64,000 nt of DNA from Phytopythium helicoides (taxonomy: Eukaryota > Oomycota > Peronosporomycetes > Pythiales > Pythiaceae): contig JANFNE010000012.1 in the NCBI GenBank assembly GCA_024867545.1, forward strand, positions 1,178,001 through 1,242,000, given 5' to 3'. The notes beneath the pieces are model-generated. The model did no database searches, was not told the origin of the DNA, and saw only the letters and a list, made by a program, of their open reading frames with translations. Positions 51,801 to 63,167 of the stretch are shown here, one piece after another (position 1 is the stretch's first letter; each line of letters begins with the position of its first letter). Both the position numbers and the translations under genes were made by a program.

Positions 51801-54420
51801 AGATATAGGAGATATCAACGTACTCATCTCGCTTGCCAGCCAACATAATGTGTTCCATCGCATCGAGCAAGTAGGTTTCAACGCCGAAACGGCAATTGTC
51901 ATCATTCCAGCACGCCAGCGCCAAATCCTGGCACTCAACACAAGTGTCGTTTGTTTCATCGACGTCTTCGTACCAAAACAAATCAAGTCCTTCGGGTGGT
52001 GGCACATATTGAAAACTCTGTACTTGGAGCGGGCCAGTGCCCACGTAGACATTTCGGGTTTGGCGCTCGACTCGAAAGTCGTAACTTCCATCACCCGAGA
52101 ACACACCCCATACTCGAGGCACAATGCTCACGTTGCGAAACGCAATCTCGACATAGTACTCAGGCGGAGGGACGTAAAACAATGAAGGCTGGTCGCCACC
52201 AGCATCGCCTGCGTCGTTTCCTTGATGGTGGTGGCGCCATTTCCCACTGGAGGATCCGTCATCTTCAAATGAAGAGTCAAAGGTGCGATACCGATATGAG
52301 TCATACGATCCTTCAAGTCGACGGTTCCAACGCCGCTGGTCGTTAAAACTGCCCGAATCACCAGTGAAAGATTGTGATGAGGTAGTTGGATCAGTAGCAT
52401 CAGGGAAATGCAGGTGAATCCACTCGTTCTTGCGCTCCATCTCGGCAATTAGAGCCAAATTGTCTCCAAATGTAACAGAGATATCGAGATTATAGTCGTT
52501 TGCATAGGGAATAGAAGACTGGATGAGTTCGACCACTTGGTACTCGGAATCATTTGTCGAAAACGTCGGGGTGAAGAACGATGAGTTGTCCATGTACAAT
52601 TCCAAATACAGTGAATAATCCGGCACTGGATGAATGACTCTCACAGACGTTGGCTCATGCTTCAGAATATTCATCTTTCCCGCGGAGGATGCGAACTCGC
52701 GGCTTCCAATCGAGCAGTTGAGTGCTATCAAGCCCCGAACAGCCTCATCGGACTGCTTGACGATCTTCAATGGGCCGTCAAGCTGAAATCCAAAATCGCC
52801 GCGTGCTCCACCATCGTCTGATCCATCTATTCCAGCTGATGGGTCTGTATTCCAGCCAACAGAGCCATACCCAGACGAACTCGTACTGGAATTTAGATTC
52901 TGCTCAGCCTCCTGCTCTCGAGCAAGAACATCTTGCAGGTATCTCCGGCCAAAGCATTCGTCGGCTGCACGGTTCATGGAAATTGCTGGGTTCCAACCAT
53001 CCGAAGATGAATTCAATGTCGATAAGAACGTTTCCTTGATCCGCTCGTCCGAGACAAAGCGCATGATGCAACCGCCAACGTCGTCGTTTTCCATCAACAG
53101 CGCTACATTTGCCTTGCATTCCTCACTGACGTCGCCCGGTACCCATGGCGGAATTGCTCCGTAACGCTTGCGTGCAAACGATAAATCCAAGTTGATGATG
53201 TGGTCATCGCTTGAAAGAGAAGCCTCGTAGTCGACAGCAAACATTGTCGACCCTGTCGAGTTTACAACAAGCGGAAACATACCAGACGATGAGGACAGTG
53301 CGCTCGGTCGCTGGCCATACAGGTGGATGATAACTTGATCGTTTGGGTCGTCTGAGTAGTAGGGTCCAGAGCCCTCAAGCCAGCGCTTCAATGCATCGTA
53401 GCCTGGAAGTAAAGTGTACAACTGTTTGAAGCTCATGGTAACTTCAATCTCGTCGGTGTCGAAGTCGTACCTCGGGTATAACATCCAACTAGTTGCAGAT
53501 GCCGTCAGTAGATCGTACTCGATCCTCGCATCGCTGCTCGTGTCATTGCTCGCATTGAAGGAGCCGAGCTCGCCGAAAACGCGCTCCAGCTCTTCCAGCG
53601 TGATTTGTCCTCGGATCAGCCGTGCTGGTCCGTCGATTTCGAACCCTTCAGCTTCCAGCTCTCCCTTGCTCTCAATTCGGTCGAGCACGAACGCCTCAAA
53701 GTCGCTCAGTGCACCGTATTGCGAGTGCACCGTGATGTTGAGACAGATGCGTCGCGGGCAGTCAATGGTCGACCAGTGTTCTCTGGACTCCATGGTAGCC
53801 ACACTTGAAGAGTTGAGATAGAACTTTCGTGCGGGACGCAACTCCTTCTGACCCGCAAGTGTCGGTCGGAAGACCGTCTCAAGAGCAGGATACGGCATGT
53901 CATTTGTCCATCTCGGGTCGAACTCGCCCATCCACGAGAGCGGCAGCGTCTCCCACGAACCGGAGGGGTCCGATCCTCCGTCAGACACCCACCAGTCGCT
54001 CGAGGATCCACTGGAGCCGCTCGTGTCTCCAACATTCACCTCACTTGATCCAGATGCTGAAGTTGAGTCCGAGCTTCCAGAGGTCGAGCTGGTAGTCTTT
54101 GAGCCCGTCCAGGGGCCTCCTGGCTTCGAGCTGGTCGAGCCCATCCAGGAGCCTCCATTCGACTCGTATGTCGCTCCACTGCCACTGGCAGATCCTCCAC
54201 CATAACTGGCAGATCCTCCGCCGTAGCTCGCAGACCCTCGGCCATAACTGGTAGACCCTCCACCACCACTTGCTGAGTTCGACCCCTGCTGAGGCGTCTG
54301 TGTCGTCGTGTATTCAGGCTGTTGCGTCGACTGCTGGTCTGGCGGTGGAGGTAGTTCCGCTTGCACATTGCTCACGCTCGCAGTCAGCGCTGCTAGCGCC
54401 GCGACAAGTCGCAGCCGCAT
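48886..54420 (-). CDS. Giant secreted Cys-module protein, copy 1
   Basis: 1844 aa in one exon, ATG 54420, chosen because it begins with a typical signal peptide (MRLRLVAALAALTASVSNVQA) followed by ELPPPPDQ, matching copy 2. Next come a Ser/Gly-rich stretch with a SASYGGG repeat, a conserved N-terminal region (LPLSWMGEFDPRW, ICLNITVHSQYGALSDFEAF), then four modules starting near residues 826, 1118, 1365 and 1616. A full module reads CxxC, about 6 residues, C, 4-5 residues, C (CPQCRASLTACVTDYDCSLG), followed 60-80 residues later by a second Cys pair (CLATRSPPC). Between modules are beta-rich segments (PTYLVFKPASVTL). Many Asn-x-Ser/Thr sites and no TM or GPI-like tail suggest a glycosylated secreted protein. 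I do not recognise the family. Module 4 has lost two cysteines. Confidence 0.85.
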   Translation of the reverse strand: MRLRLVAALAALTASVSNVQAELPPPPDQQSTQQPEYTTTQTPQQGSNSASGGGGSTSYGRGSASYGGGSASYGGGSASGSGATYESNGGSWMGSTSSKPGGPWTGSKTTSSTSGSSDSTSASGSSEVNVGDTSGSSGSSSDWWVSDGGSDPSGSWETLPLSWMGEFDPRWTNDMPYPALETVFRPTLAGQKELRPARKFYLNSSSVATMESREHWSTIDCPRRICLNITVHSQYGALSDFEAFVLDRIESKGELEAEGFEIDGPARLIRGQITLEELERVFGELGSFNASNDTSSDARIEYDLLTASATSWMLYPRYDFDTDEIEVTMSFKQLYTLLPGYDALKRWLEGSGPYYSDDPNDQVIIHLYGQRPSALSSSSGMFPLVVNSTGSTMFAVDYEASLSSDDHIINLDLSFARKRYGAIPPWVPGDVSEECKANVALLMENDDVGGCIMRFVSDERIKETFLSTLNSSSDGWNPAISMNRAADECFGRRYLQDVLAREQEAEQNLNSSTSSSGYGSVGWNTDPSAGIDGSDDGGARGDFGFQLDGPLKIVKQSDEAVRGLIALNCSIGSREFASSAGKMNILKHEPTSVRVIHPVPDYSLYLELYMDNSSFFTPTFSTNDSEYQVVELIQSSIPYANDYNLDISVTFGDNLALIAEMERKNEWIHLHFPDATDPTTSSQSFTGDSGSFNDQRRWNRRLEGSYDSYRYRTFDSSFEDDGSSSGKWRHHHQGNDAGDAGGDQPSLFYVPPPEYYVEIAFRNVSIVPRVWGVFSGDGSYDFRVERQTRNVYVGTGPLQVQSFQYVPPPEGLDLFWYEDVDETNDTCVECQDLALACWNDDNCRFGVETYLLDAMEHIMLAGKRDEYVDISYIFRQAQSFFPQDGFEKMNRVVTCLATRSPPCDLDRPHPLQSLKSGGEITRAPPTHFQISPAIGEFGVELGSIVNVFRSINGWWSGFYESGNASAFEDFFISDVMRLSADEFYSMGGIVWSYNDSSMNADGFSDSNSDGGWDGVNVGDWSGGSNTDDATVQFENLVKHWVSLGNTLEDFPTVVGAQALSTTPWMISMSMDGHFSDQQRLDGSPLIQWQRVLDWISELRSWSSQTTIDTPPLPLSGNTICPQCRASLTACVTDYDCSLGVRKYVIPSMLSHLEDALGNTFGYVGFRLREEWSQWAGNFSSPSSFGKFVDLYRCLQQEVCAIGWSLDSSRSWEPTTLDFKASTSVELEYWGWMEIEYEGTTLSYSASAYGDAGQFIHDNLLQNDTEMHWYSFPIGGNSTLYYFYFYNPMIAYPKFRITSGEGSVSDSRTVWIDTYFNNQTSPQQVLSGLMSWFPPSSTANASDSSSSKNTTSDIWTAPFSSSDACMNCAGALQRCMQNSLCRFVVTSNLLPNWLTPSSAFVNPNIFISGSWIDTSQYTYTGDLMPMINAIRDQLTNEEAWLAFAGIFPCLASEFCDLRYMTDAVDVPATSHQPTYLVFKPASVTLILSHQDKITVFINDNELSYIYDDTAGVWTFTSWLQQELSMYGVAMEVTSAYFPDGITFQYDLSLGEYVGTPPIFQVQPSDPLMGVVTPTVTPWRVDIQSNNIAPEWSKLNDLLSFMAVHTLTIENPDYWYQCNECEGIRDQFLNDFSLKFALNSQVIPMLNNAASIVYPEDGVHELDLTNDLFWNVLPSVNSWTRPSVLELLRCVADEISPGSSCIVESSERGARGAAVAKVIVQDAYSEITVPVGTYVSCNWNGMFGTVAYNGDPVALGMNMAGYLFSSDSGVNVVASAGTTTNDGQHRLTITYQKLPTLSLPHCSADTPDAFVQSIDYPQKYALQSSTSPLGEPFMYWIQWLQGNYLS
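54187..54270. repeat. 21-bp coding tandem repeat
   Basis: Four units of 21 bp encode SASYGGG-like heptads in the N-terminal part of giant secreted protein copy 1. Copy 2 lacks this repeat. Confidence 0.8.
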
Positions 54421-54725
54421 GTCGATCGAGTCGAGTTTTGCTTCAGGACGCTGGGACTTGGCTGGGGACTTGAGCTCTGCGTGTTGATGTGCAAAATGCA
54501 GAGTGCGCGATCTTCGGGTGAAGCGTCGTCGGAGATCTTGTCGCGCATGGCTGCTTGAAGCGTGGAAAGATCGGTAGAATGAAAAGCGATACGCGTCCGT
54601 TCGATAGAGAAATGGATATGGCTTCGCGATGCTGACAAATGAATACTTGGTGACGGGAATGTGATACGCAGATAGATGCAGTTCATCATGCATACATTGG
54701 ACCGGCGATGATGCAGCAACCGAGA
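54421..54725. other. Short spacer between giant secreted protein genes
   Basis: Only 305 bp separate the stop of copy 2 from the start of copy 1, so the copy 1 promoter and copy 2 3' UTR share it. The frame upstream of copy 1 is open but unlike copy 2. Confidence 0.6.
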
Positions 54726-57700
54726 CTATTCACCTGCCAACCAGTCCATCCAGTGATTGAATGCGTTAGCCACTGGCTCTGCAGTCGACCGAAGCGTATA
54801 TCGAGCAGGGTAGTCCACGCTCCCCGCAATATTTGGATCACTCGTGCTCACATGGGGCACCGAACTCGAAACGAGACCATTGTAGACAATTCTCAAGTGA
54901 TGAAGGCCATCTTGAGTATCCAACGAAATTGTAACATCGGAGCATATTTTATTGTATTCTTCTCCTGAAGATCCGGTTCCTTCATCTGTGCTCAAGCCAG
55001 CAAAAGCAACTTTGATGACCTTAGTGAGCTCGTTAATGTCACCGTCATAATCGTACGATACCCGCCTCTTTTCCCATACGACCCAACCTGTAACATCCAG
55101 ATGTGTTCCAAGGGGGACAGTGATATCAGAGTAAGCTTGCTCTGCGATAAGAGATGCGAAAGAACCATTCGCTCCTCGGTTGCAGGATTCAGCGACGCAC
55201 GGCGCACCCAAACCCCCCATCGAAGAGCACAAGAAAAGATTGACCAGAAATTCTTGTGCGGGGTAGTTCCATTGCAAATTGCTTTTGCTGAGAGCTGAAA
55301 AGAGTTGCGAAGTAAAATCTACCTCGAATACATCAGAGTGCGTATAATTTTTTGCTGCAGCGTTGCGTAGCCAAGGTAGTAGATTGCTAAGCAGTGCTTG
55401 CTTGCAGTAGAATGTTTGGATGCATAGGTCACGATATACTCGACATTGGGGGCATGAGTAGGCTGTTTCAATTGCAGGTGTAGCTATTGAAGCGAGAGTT
55501 ACCAGATCAATTAGTTTTTGCCACGACGGTACGATCTCGACGGATCGAATTCGCATTATCCATTCGGTACCCCAGAATTCCGGTGCTGGGTACCGGCCTG
55601 GCTGCCCCGTTTCAGAGAGTTTGAACGACAGATCTGTGGTGGAATCGCCAAAACTGAAGGAGTTTGTAAACTCCTCTCCCACCCGTCCATTTTATATTCG
55701 CTAAGTATCGTAACGTTGATGCCTCCAGCACTGAGTAGGGTACTGGATATCCACGAAGAGAACATGGACGGGCTATTTTCTCGCCGAAGGTCAGTATTGC
55801 GTGTGTACAGATACTCTTTTCCATTGATGGTCATACTGATACGAGTCCCTGGGTACGTTATCAGGTTGGCAGTTGTAGGCTCAAAAACAAGTGTTGTTGG
55901 CTCATGAGACGTTGCTGGCGCGGCCACAGCGCTATTCATGTAGCTCAAATCACATCCCACTGCGGCTAAGCAATGCAGCATATTAGTAAATAGCTGCCAG
56001 GAATATGTGTTATTGATGCTCAAGCGCACGGAATACAAGATTTTCTGGAGGTCACCTTGGTAGATGTACGAGTAGTAGTTGTTTATTCTTCCGCCATAGT
56101 TACCTTCGAATCTGATGTATTTGTTTTTGAAACCTTGGGACGGAGTAAGTAACCTCTCAGTAAACTCGTACGCTGCAACTTCATGGCAGTCCTGATCTTC
56201 CATGCAGCGCTGAAAGGCATCACCGCAGCTCAAACAAACATCCCAACGCTTGAAATTACTTGTTGCAGAATTATTTTGCTCAAGAATGTCAAACCAGTCG
56301 ATAATTCCAGACAACGCTTCCTCGGCTGTAGCTGCTGTAGCGCTCAATAAAAGAGAAAATGCAGTCCACGACAAAACGTTCAGATTATAATCTTGCACCG
56401 TAGGGTATTGAATGAGAAGATCGTGATACAAAATATGGTACTCAGTGTAGTTGTCTGCTAGCTCGGCTCGGTAGCCGTGCACATTCAGAATTGTGTTTGA
56501 GTAGAAGCTTCGAACATATTCCTGGATACGATCCACAAGGGAAGGTCCCCAGCCGACGTTATAAGAATTCGTTTGGTCGTTGATTCCGAACAGCACATCT
56601 ACTGATCGTTTAAATTTCGCCGTAGTCTCCACCGTCAAAGTCATCCTTGTCGGAACTCGCTTCGATCCCTGACTACCACCCCCAACACTGTATCCAAGGG
56701 CACACCCCCAGTCAATTAAACAGCTCAAGAACTGGGTGAATCGGTTTGCAGAGTCCCCAGTTTCAAAATTTGACATCCACGCATCCCAAGATTCGCTTAC
56801 GTTTAAAACAAATGCCGAGGGATCTGTGCTGTTGTTACCATCCAAAACAGACGAAAGCATTTCAAGAAGCGACGGCAGCACAATTGTCCGAACTCCAAGA
56901 TGGCAACCTTTGTCAGTCACACACGCGCTCAATACGGTTTGACACTCAGGGCAAATACTGTTGCCTGTCGCAGGAATTACCGTGCTGTGGTTGGTCCACT
57001 CATTGTCAGCTGATGAGCTACTAGCTGATGGGCTACTACTTGTGCTGCTTGAGCTGCTTGAACTGCCTTGATTGCTGTTGTTCGAATTGTGCAGCTCGTC
57101 CCATAGAAAGTCGAGCCATTCGCGCAGCTGCTCCCACTCGAGCTGAGCGTATTCATCTGTCATTTCATAATCCTGAGATCTATCTGCGATAAGAGAAACA
57201 GACCATGGCTCGGTAACCACATGGTACGCTCCCTCTATCGTTGGAAAATCCTGGATTGCATAGCCAAGAGACACCGAGTGCTGAACAAGCTCTTGGTATC
57301 GGACGTTTCCAGTTCCACCACTTCCGCTGTTGCTATCCTCACTCCCGAAACCTACCAAATCTTCGTTTCCATTCGCCCAACTCTCACTATCATCATTGCT
57401 CTCTTTTCCAAAGGATGAAACATTGTAAGAGAGTACAGATCCCCCTCTTGAATGGAATTCTTCTTGGCTCAAACCAAGCACCATTACAACAAAGTCTTCA
57501 AATGAAGTACTATTTCCATGTTCATTGTAGCTGAACACCCACCCATTTGGAGTGAAGAACTGTGGCGATGATTTCATTTCAATCTGAAACTCTGCAGTCG
57601 CGGGTTCAATAACGACATGAGTTGGAGGGGCGAGTGATATGCTCCCATCATATTTGTTTCGCTGCTGTCTGGGATAGTCGAGATTGCACGGAGGTGACCG

Positions 57701-60313
57701 AGTCGCAAAACAGGTAAGCACCTTGCCCATCATAACGTATCCATTGTATGGGAAATAGTTCCATGCCGTGCGGAAGATGTTTGTTATGTTTAGCTGGGAG
57801 GAGTCACGGTCGACTTTAATCTTTCCGAGTAAGAGAACCAGGTACTCCTTGAGACCGAACCGGCAGTCTTCATCCTCTAGACATTGTTGACCGAGTCCAA
57901 AGCATTCATTACACGTCGACCCAGATCCTTCGTGCCAATCGAGGTCTAGATCAGGTGGCGGTGCCACATACTCAAAAGACGAAACTTGAAGTGGAATCGA
58001 TTGCAGGGTGATCGATTGTCCTTGCACATCTGCTGTAAAATCCCACTGCTCATCTTCTGAATATACACCCCACACTTCTGGTGCGATACTTACGTTGCGA
58101 AATTCAACTATGACTGTGTATTTCGGAGACGGCACTTCATAAAGTTTTGGACCGTCTGGGCCAAATTCGCGACGATGATAAGAATGTCCACCGCCAGCAT
58201 CTGGTCCAAGCTGGTCGTCGCCATCGCCTCCATAGAAAGAAGATGATCCATCACTGGGCCAGTTATAACTATTAGAGCTGTCGGAATGGCGACTCCAACG
58301 AAGCTTTGGTCCCTCGTATCTTTCCGCTTCGCCTGCCATGGATGACCTTGACGATGAGCTGGAGGATTCTGATGATATTAATGGAAACCGCTGACGAAGC
58401 CAATTATTTTTGCGCTCTAGCTCTGCAATAGCACCAAGATTGTCGCTCATGATAACTGCAATATCAAACTCGTAGTCACTTACATTGGGAAGTGACCAAC
58501 GAATGATATCAGCAATGTCGCTGTCGGAAAAATTGCTGCTGAGAGCTGGAGTGCGGTAGATTTCCTCACCTAGTTCTAGTCGTAAACTAAACGAGTATTC
58601 TGGTCTGGGAAAATCGATTTGAACGCGTGGTGCTTTGTAAAGGATTGTATTCATCCAGCCTGCGGCGATCGGGAGCTCACGACTACCGATTGAACAGTTA
58701 AGTGCAATCAAGTCTCGAATCGCCTCGTCAGACTCCTTTACGATTTTCAGAGCCTTTGACCTCCAAGATGCAAAGCCGTCTATATCTTCAAATGCTGAAC
58801 CACCATCTGAGCCCACATCCCAATCTATTGTAGCGTCATTACGGTACGAACCAACGTAAGACTCGTTTTCAAATGGCATTCCGCTGTCATCTCCAACATC
58901 GGGAAAATTCGAGTAGGCTAATGACGGAGGATCTTGGAGGTACTGCATTCCAAAACACCTGTCGAACCAAGCTCCCAGGGGGATAGAGCTCTTGTATCCT
59001 GCGAAGTTGTCCTCGAAAAGCCACCTCACGCGCTCATCACTCACATAGTCTTGGATGCAATGAGCAACGTCAGTGTTTGCCATGAGCTTAGCCAGGCTTG
59101 CTTTGCATTCACTACCAACGTCTCCAGGAAGCCAAGGAGGTATTCCCCCATATTTCTTCCGAGTAAATGATAGGTCTATGTTCACTGTTTGGTTGTCCCA
59201 AGCCGACATGGATGTAGAGTAGTCAACCGTGAACAAACTTGAGCCAATAGAGCTGACAATAACCGGAAACATCCCTGAAGTCGAGGTAATGTAATCAGGG
59301 CGTCGTCCAAGAATTCGAAGAATGATTTGATCATTTGGATCATCAGAGTAGAATGGACCAGAACTCTTCATCGACTCATTTAGAGCATCGTATCCTGGGA
59401 ATAAAGTGAAGAGCTGGCTGAAGCTAAGCACAACGTCAATCTCTTCTGCATCATTTTCGTAGCGCGGATACATGATCCAGCTGGTCTCCGACGACGTGAG
59501 TAGATGAACGTTGTTCGAGGAGTTTGAGAAGCTGAGGCTGAAGCTTCCTGTAGTAGGTGATACGTTTTCCCCGTTGCGGATAAGTCCAAGCTCTTCTTCC
59601 GTCAGCTGCCCTCGAATGAGCCGAGCTGGTCCATCCACCGTAAATGCATCCGACTCTAACTCGATCTTGCTCTCAATTCGGCTGAGCACAAAGGCCTCAA
59701 AATCCGTGAGTGCACCATATTGAGATCGGATCGTGATGTTGAGGCAGATGTGCTTCGGGCAGTTTGGTTTTCGGTACCATTCTTTGTTGTCCATTGGTAA
59801 GACCGTTGTGGTGTTGAGAAGGAACTCACGGTAAGGGCGGAACTCCTTCTTGCCGGCAGTTGTGGGGTGAAACACCGTCCCCAGTGCTGGATACGGCATG
59901 TTTCTTGTCCAATCTGGATCGAACTCACCCATCCACGTTAGCGGTAGTGTCTCCCAATAGTTCGAGTCGCCTTGACCGACATCTGGCATTGACCAGTCGT
60001 AGGAGCTACTGGTATCGCCGACTTCGACCCCTCGTGACGCAGAATTTGATGTCGATTCTGATGCCAACAAGTCAGAGGGCCAGGTTGCTCCCGAGTTGTA
60101 GTTGAGATTATTAGTGGTGCCGCTGCTATCGGTTGAGTAATCCGCATCCGAAGAACCGGAGTCACTGTTAGCTGACACTCCATTCGTCTGCCAGTTGTCG
60201 CTTTCGCCAGTTGAACTTGCACTCCCTTGATCTGGCGGGGGTGGAAAGTCTGCAGGCTGGGCTGAACCATAGCCTGCAAGCAAAGTCACTACCGCAACTA
60301 ATACGAGCTGCAT
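54726..60313 (-). CDS. Giant secreted Cys-module protein, copy 2, one frame break
   Basis: About 1862 aa from ATG 60313 (signal peptide MQLVLVAVVTLLAGYGSAQ, then PADFPPPPDQ) to TAG 54726, with one base missing in a G-run near 55678. The break lies between SEYKMDG and VGEEFTNSFSFGDS, and the paralogue is continuous across this point. The N-terminal region matches copy 1 (LPLTWMGEFDPDW, ICLNITIRSQYGALTDFEAF). All four Cys modules are complete: CNECFGLGQQCLEDEDCRFG, CPECQTVLSACVTDKGCHLG, CLSCGDAFQRCMEDQDCHE and CPQCRVYRDLCIQTFYC, near residues 800, 1121, 1360 and 1622. Asn-x-Ser/Thr sites are frequent. No anchor is seen. Tandem paralogue of copy 1; possible roles are wall or matrix structure or surface adhesion, purely by inference from secretion, size and repeats. 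Confidence 0.82.
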
Positions 60314-60922
60314 AGCTCGCGTTTGTCTCGATCACGACTTTCTCGGTCGCTTTGAAGGACGTTGATGGTTGCAGAAGGACGAGAAATCTTGAATGCCGAC
60401 GACTGGCGAAGGCGAAGATCGCCCTACATAACCAACGCGCCTTGGGATGGATACGCAATGCTAATGGGTGGACGTCGTTCAAGCCGCGACTAGTCGAGGG
60501 ACTTGGATCTTTGTGGATGTCGCTGTCGATGTCGTGCTCCCAAAGATCTTGTGGTGGTCAAAAGTCGCTTGGGATGAGAATGTGGGGCTTGCTTGTTCTG
60601 GCTTCAATGCTTTCCAGCGGTATAACGTTTTTCTTTCTTTCTTCTCTTTTTCTTTGCAGCCTCATTCGACATGGAGAAACTTTCCTCGTGGCTTTGGTGT
60701 TTGGTAAACGGCTGCCGTGAAAGTTCTGTGTAGGATGCTTATTGCCAGTTATTCGCTCCTGGAATGAAAACTTGTCTCGCAGTAGTTGCCAAAGCAGGGG
60801 ATAGATGCTGCCTTGGCTGAACATGATTACTGGTAATCCAGCCAACAAACCAGAGGTGCGCATCGGTGTTGATAATTGTCGAAGATTTTGTAGAATTAAC
60901 TTAGCGATGCAAGCTCTAGAAC
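60314..60922. other. Intergenic upstream of giant secreted protein copy 2
   Basis: 609 bp with no gene; promoter of copy 2 and the 3' flank of the coiled-coil gene. Confidence 0.5.
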
Positions 60923-62354
60923 TCAGACGAGCAGTGATGTGACGAGGCCGTTGCCGTAAGACCGGTCAATCTGCACGACACCGTTGGCTACAAGCGAGTA
61001 CAGCGCGCGAATAACAGCGGCGCTGTTCGGGGGCTTGCCGTGTTCCTGCATGACTGCTGCAGCCTGCTGCTTCAGCTCGTTCACACCAAGCTCACCCGCG
61101 TGCTCATACAGCAAATGCAGCAGCACAGCCTCCTCCCGCAGAGTCGGAGGGTTTGTGTCGCGAGCGGTCAGTAGCTGCACGTCCACCATGTGCTTCATTT
61201 TCTCCTTGAGCCGCTCCAGTTGCTGCTTGCGCGTCTCGACTGTCTCCTGCAGATCATCTCGCTCGTCCTTGAGGGCAGTAATCTCCTTGCGCAGCCCTGG
61301 CAGCTCGTGCTTGTGCTTGTCCAGCTGCTCGCTGCGCTCCTCGGCCTGAATGATCTCCTGCTGCAGCGCGTCCTTCTCAGCTCGCAGCGTGATGAGCTCG
61401 CCCTCTAGCTCCCGTGACCGCGCCGACTCGACGCGGGGTCTCTTCGGGCTCGATCCACCGCTCTTTGCGTCGTCGTCCGGCAGCGTGCGCCGGCGCCGCT
61501 TGCGCCGCAGCGACTCGATGGCGGCCTCAATGTCTCGCTTCTCCTCCATGCGCAGCGCGACGGCCTCTCGCAGCTCCCTGTTGCGCGCCTCGAGCCTGGC
61601 GACGGCCTTCTTGCTCTGTCTCCTGCGCTCCGCGTCTTCATCCTCCTCCTCCGCGCTGCTGGGCTCGTCGTCCTCCTCCTCCTCCGTGGCCGTGTCGTCC
61701 GCGTCGCTGTCCGGCTCCTCGTCGCGCAGCGCCTTGAGCTCAACCTCGAGCTCGGCCACTGCCTGCTCGCGCACCTGCATCTGCGCCTCCCACTCCTTCT
61801 CCTCCCTCTCGAGCTGCGACTCGACGCGGTCGTTGAGCGTCACCTCGTCCGCTGGCCTGCGCACGCGCTCCTCCAGCAGCCGCACAGCCGCCGCCAGGCT
61901 CTCGTGCCTGCTCCTGAGCCGCTGCGCCCTGCCCCTCGCCTCTGCATCTGCTCATTGCATCTCAACGTCAGCGTTCGCGATGGAGAAAGTGCGCTGGAGG
62001 TCGTCAAAAAAAAAGCGCACCGTCGAGCTCGTTGGCGAGGCGGTCGAGCGCGTCCTGCCAGCTGCCAGCGCGCCGCGACGCCGCGCTCTCCTTGGCCGAG
62101 TACGCGGCCGCCGACACGAGCGAGAAGAGCGACGCCGCGGGGGAAGCAGCAGCCGCAGCAGCAGATGAAGAAGAAGATGGAGGGAGCGCCGCGCGCGGCC
62201 CCGCAGACAGCGAGCTGGTGGCGGGCGTGGCGCGCAGCGGCAGCGCGCGGGCCGCCGACGCGCTGAAGTCGACGGCGGCGAGCGCGCCGCCCGCGTCCTG
62301 TAGCTGCGCCGCGAGCGCGCGCAGGCGCCGCTGCTCGCGGTCCAGGCGCTCCAT
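60923..62354 (-). CDS. Coiled-coil protein with winged-helix-like C-terminus
   Basis: Two exons, 62354-62021 and 61947-60923 (1359 nt, 452 aa). The 73-bp intron has a GTGCGC donor followed by a T-run, a CTGAC branch site and a GCAG acceptor; splicing joins NELD to DAEARGRAQRLRSRHESLAA and keeps the helix continuous. ATG 62354 begins MERLDREQRRLRALAAQLQD. A Ser/Ala linker precedes a long coiled coil (about residues 130-365) broken by an acidic stretch (DEEPDSDADDTATEEEEDDE) and a basic patch (RRKRRRRTL, PKRPRV) that could be a nuclear signal. The last 85 residues (EEAVLLHLLYEHAGELGVNE, ALYSLVANGVVQIDRSYGNG) look like a winged-helix fold. Family not recognised; kinetochore, tethering or transcription roles are all possible. 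Confidence 0.75.
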
Positions 62355-63167
62355 GAGGTGGCGGAAGGTTTGAAAAGGGGGGAAAGTGCGCGCCAAAAGG
62401 CAAAGGGTATACTGGGGGCGAGATGTTGGGGAAAACCCCGCGGAAAGCGATTGTTCCGTTTGTCGATTTGGTTTGGAGGGGGGGGAGGTGGTGTCATGGC
62501 GGGGAGGTGGTGATGAAGCAGGTGAGGTCACGGACCTTGAGGTGCATGGCTCCATGACCGTCCCAGCATGGTGATGGCAGAGGTGTCGCCACTACGGAGA
62601 ATCTCGCCGAAAATCCATGTCGAGGAGAGGCCAGACGATGAAGCACGGCATGCTCGAGGCTGTCCTCCCGACCCCTTCAACCAGCTCGATCCGCATCCAT
62701 CAAGGTCGAGAGATCAAGTCCCCAATGGCCAGATCATCCGTCGCTGGCCACACTCGACACGTGCGTGCCGGCCATCTTTGTCGCCTTTCTCCGCCAGTGG
62801 ATCTCGCCGGGTCCGTCAATCTCCCAGCTTCCTTTCAAGCCCACACAGGAGCTCGTCCTCATGCACCCTCCCCACAATCGCAGCAGCCTGCCAATGGATT
62901 CTCCATGCGAAAGAAGAAGAAGTGAAAACACCACCACCACCAAAGTTTTCCCAGCATGAAAAAAAAAAATGCCCCACGGTCAGTTCCCCCATTAGACTGC
63001 CCGCGGTGGTTTCTTCTTTTCTGGAAAGTGGAGGAGTAATTTTGGCGCCAGCGCATGCCGCGAGCGGACGCGACCGCTCGCCTGCCGCTCGCCCCGCCGC
63101 GCTCCAGGCGCCTGCTATTCCCCAAGCTTCTCGTCCGCCCGAGCGTCGACGCGGGAGTCTCGCCGCC
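62355..63167. other. Divergent intergenic region
   Basis: 813 bp between the coiled-coil gene and the G gamma gene. It includes a third ATACTGGGG word (62409) and an A-run at about 62960-62969. No gene is seen. Confidence 0.5.

Noticed and set aside
48886..54693. Using the upstream start at 54693 for giant protein copy 1
   Set aside because: The extra 91 residues are unlike copy 2 and would bury the clear signal peptide that begins at 54420.
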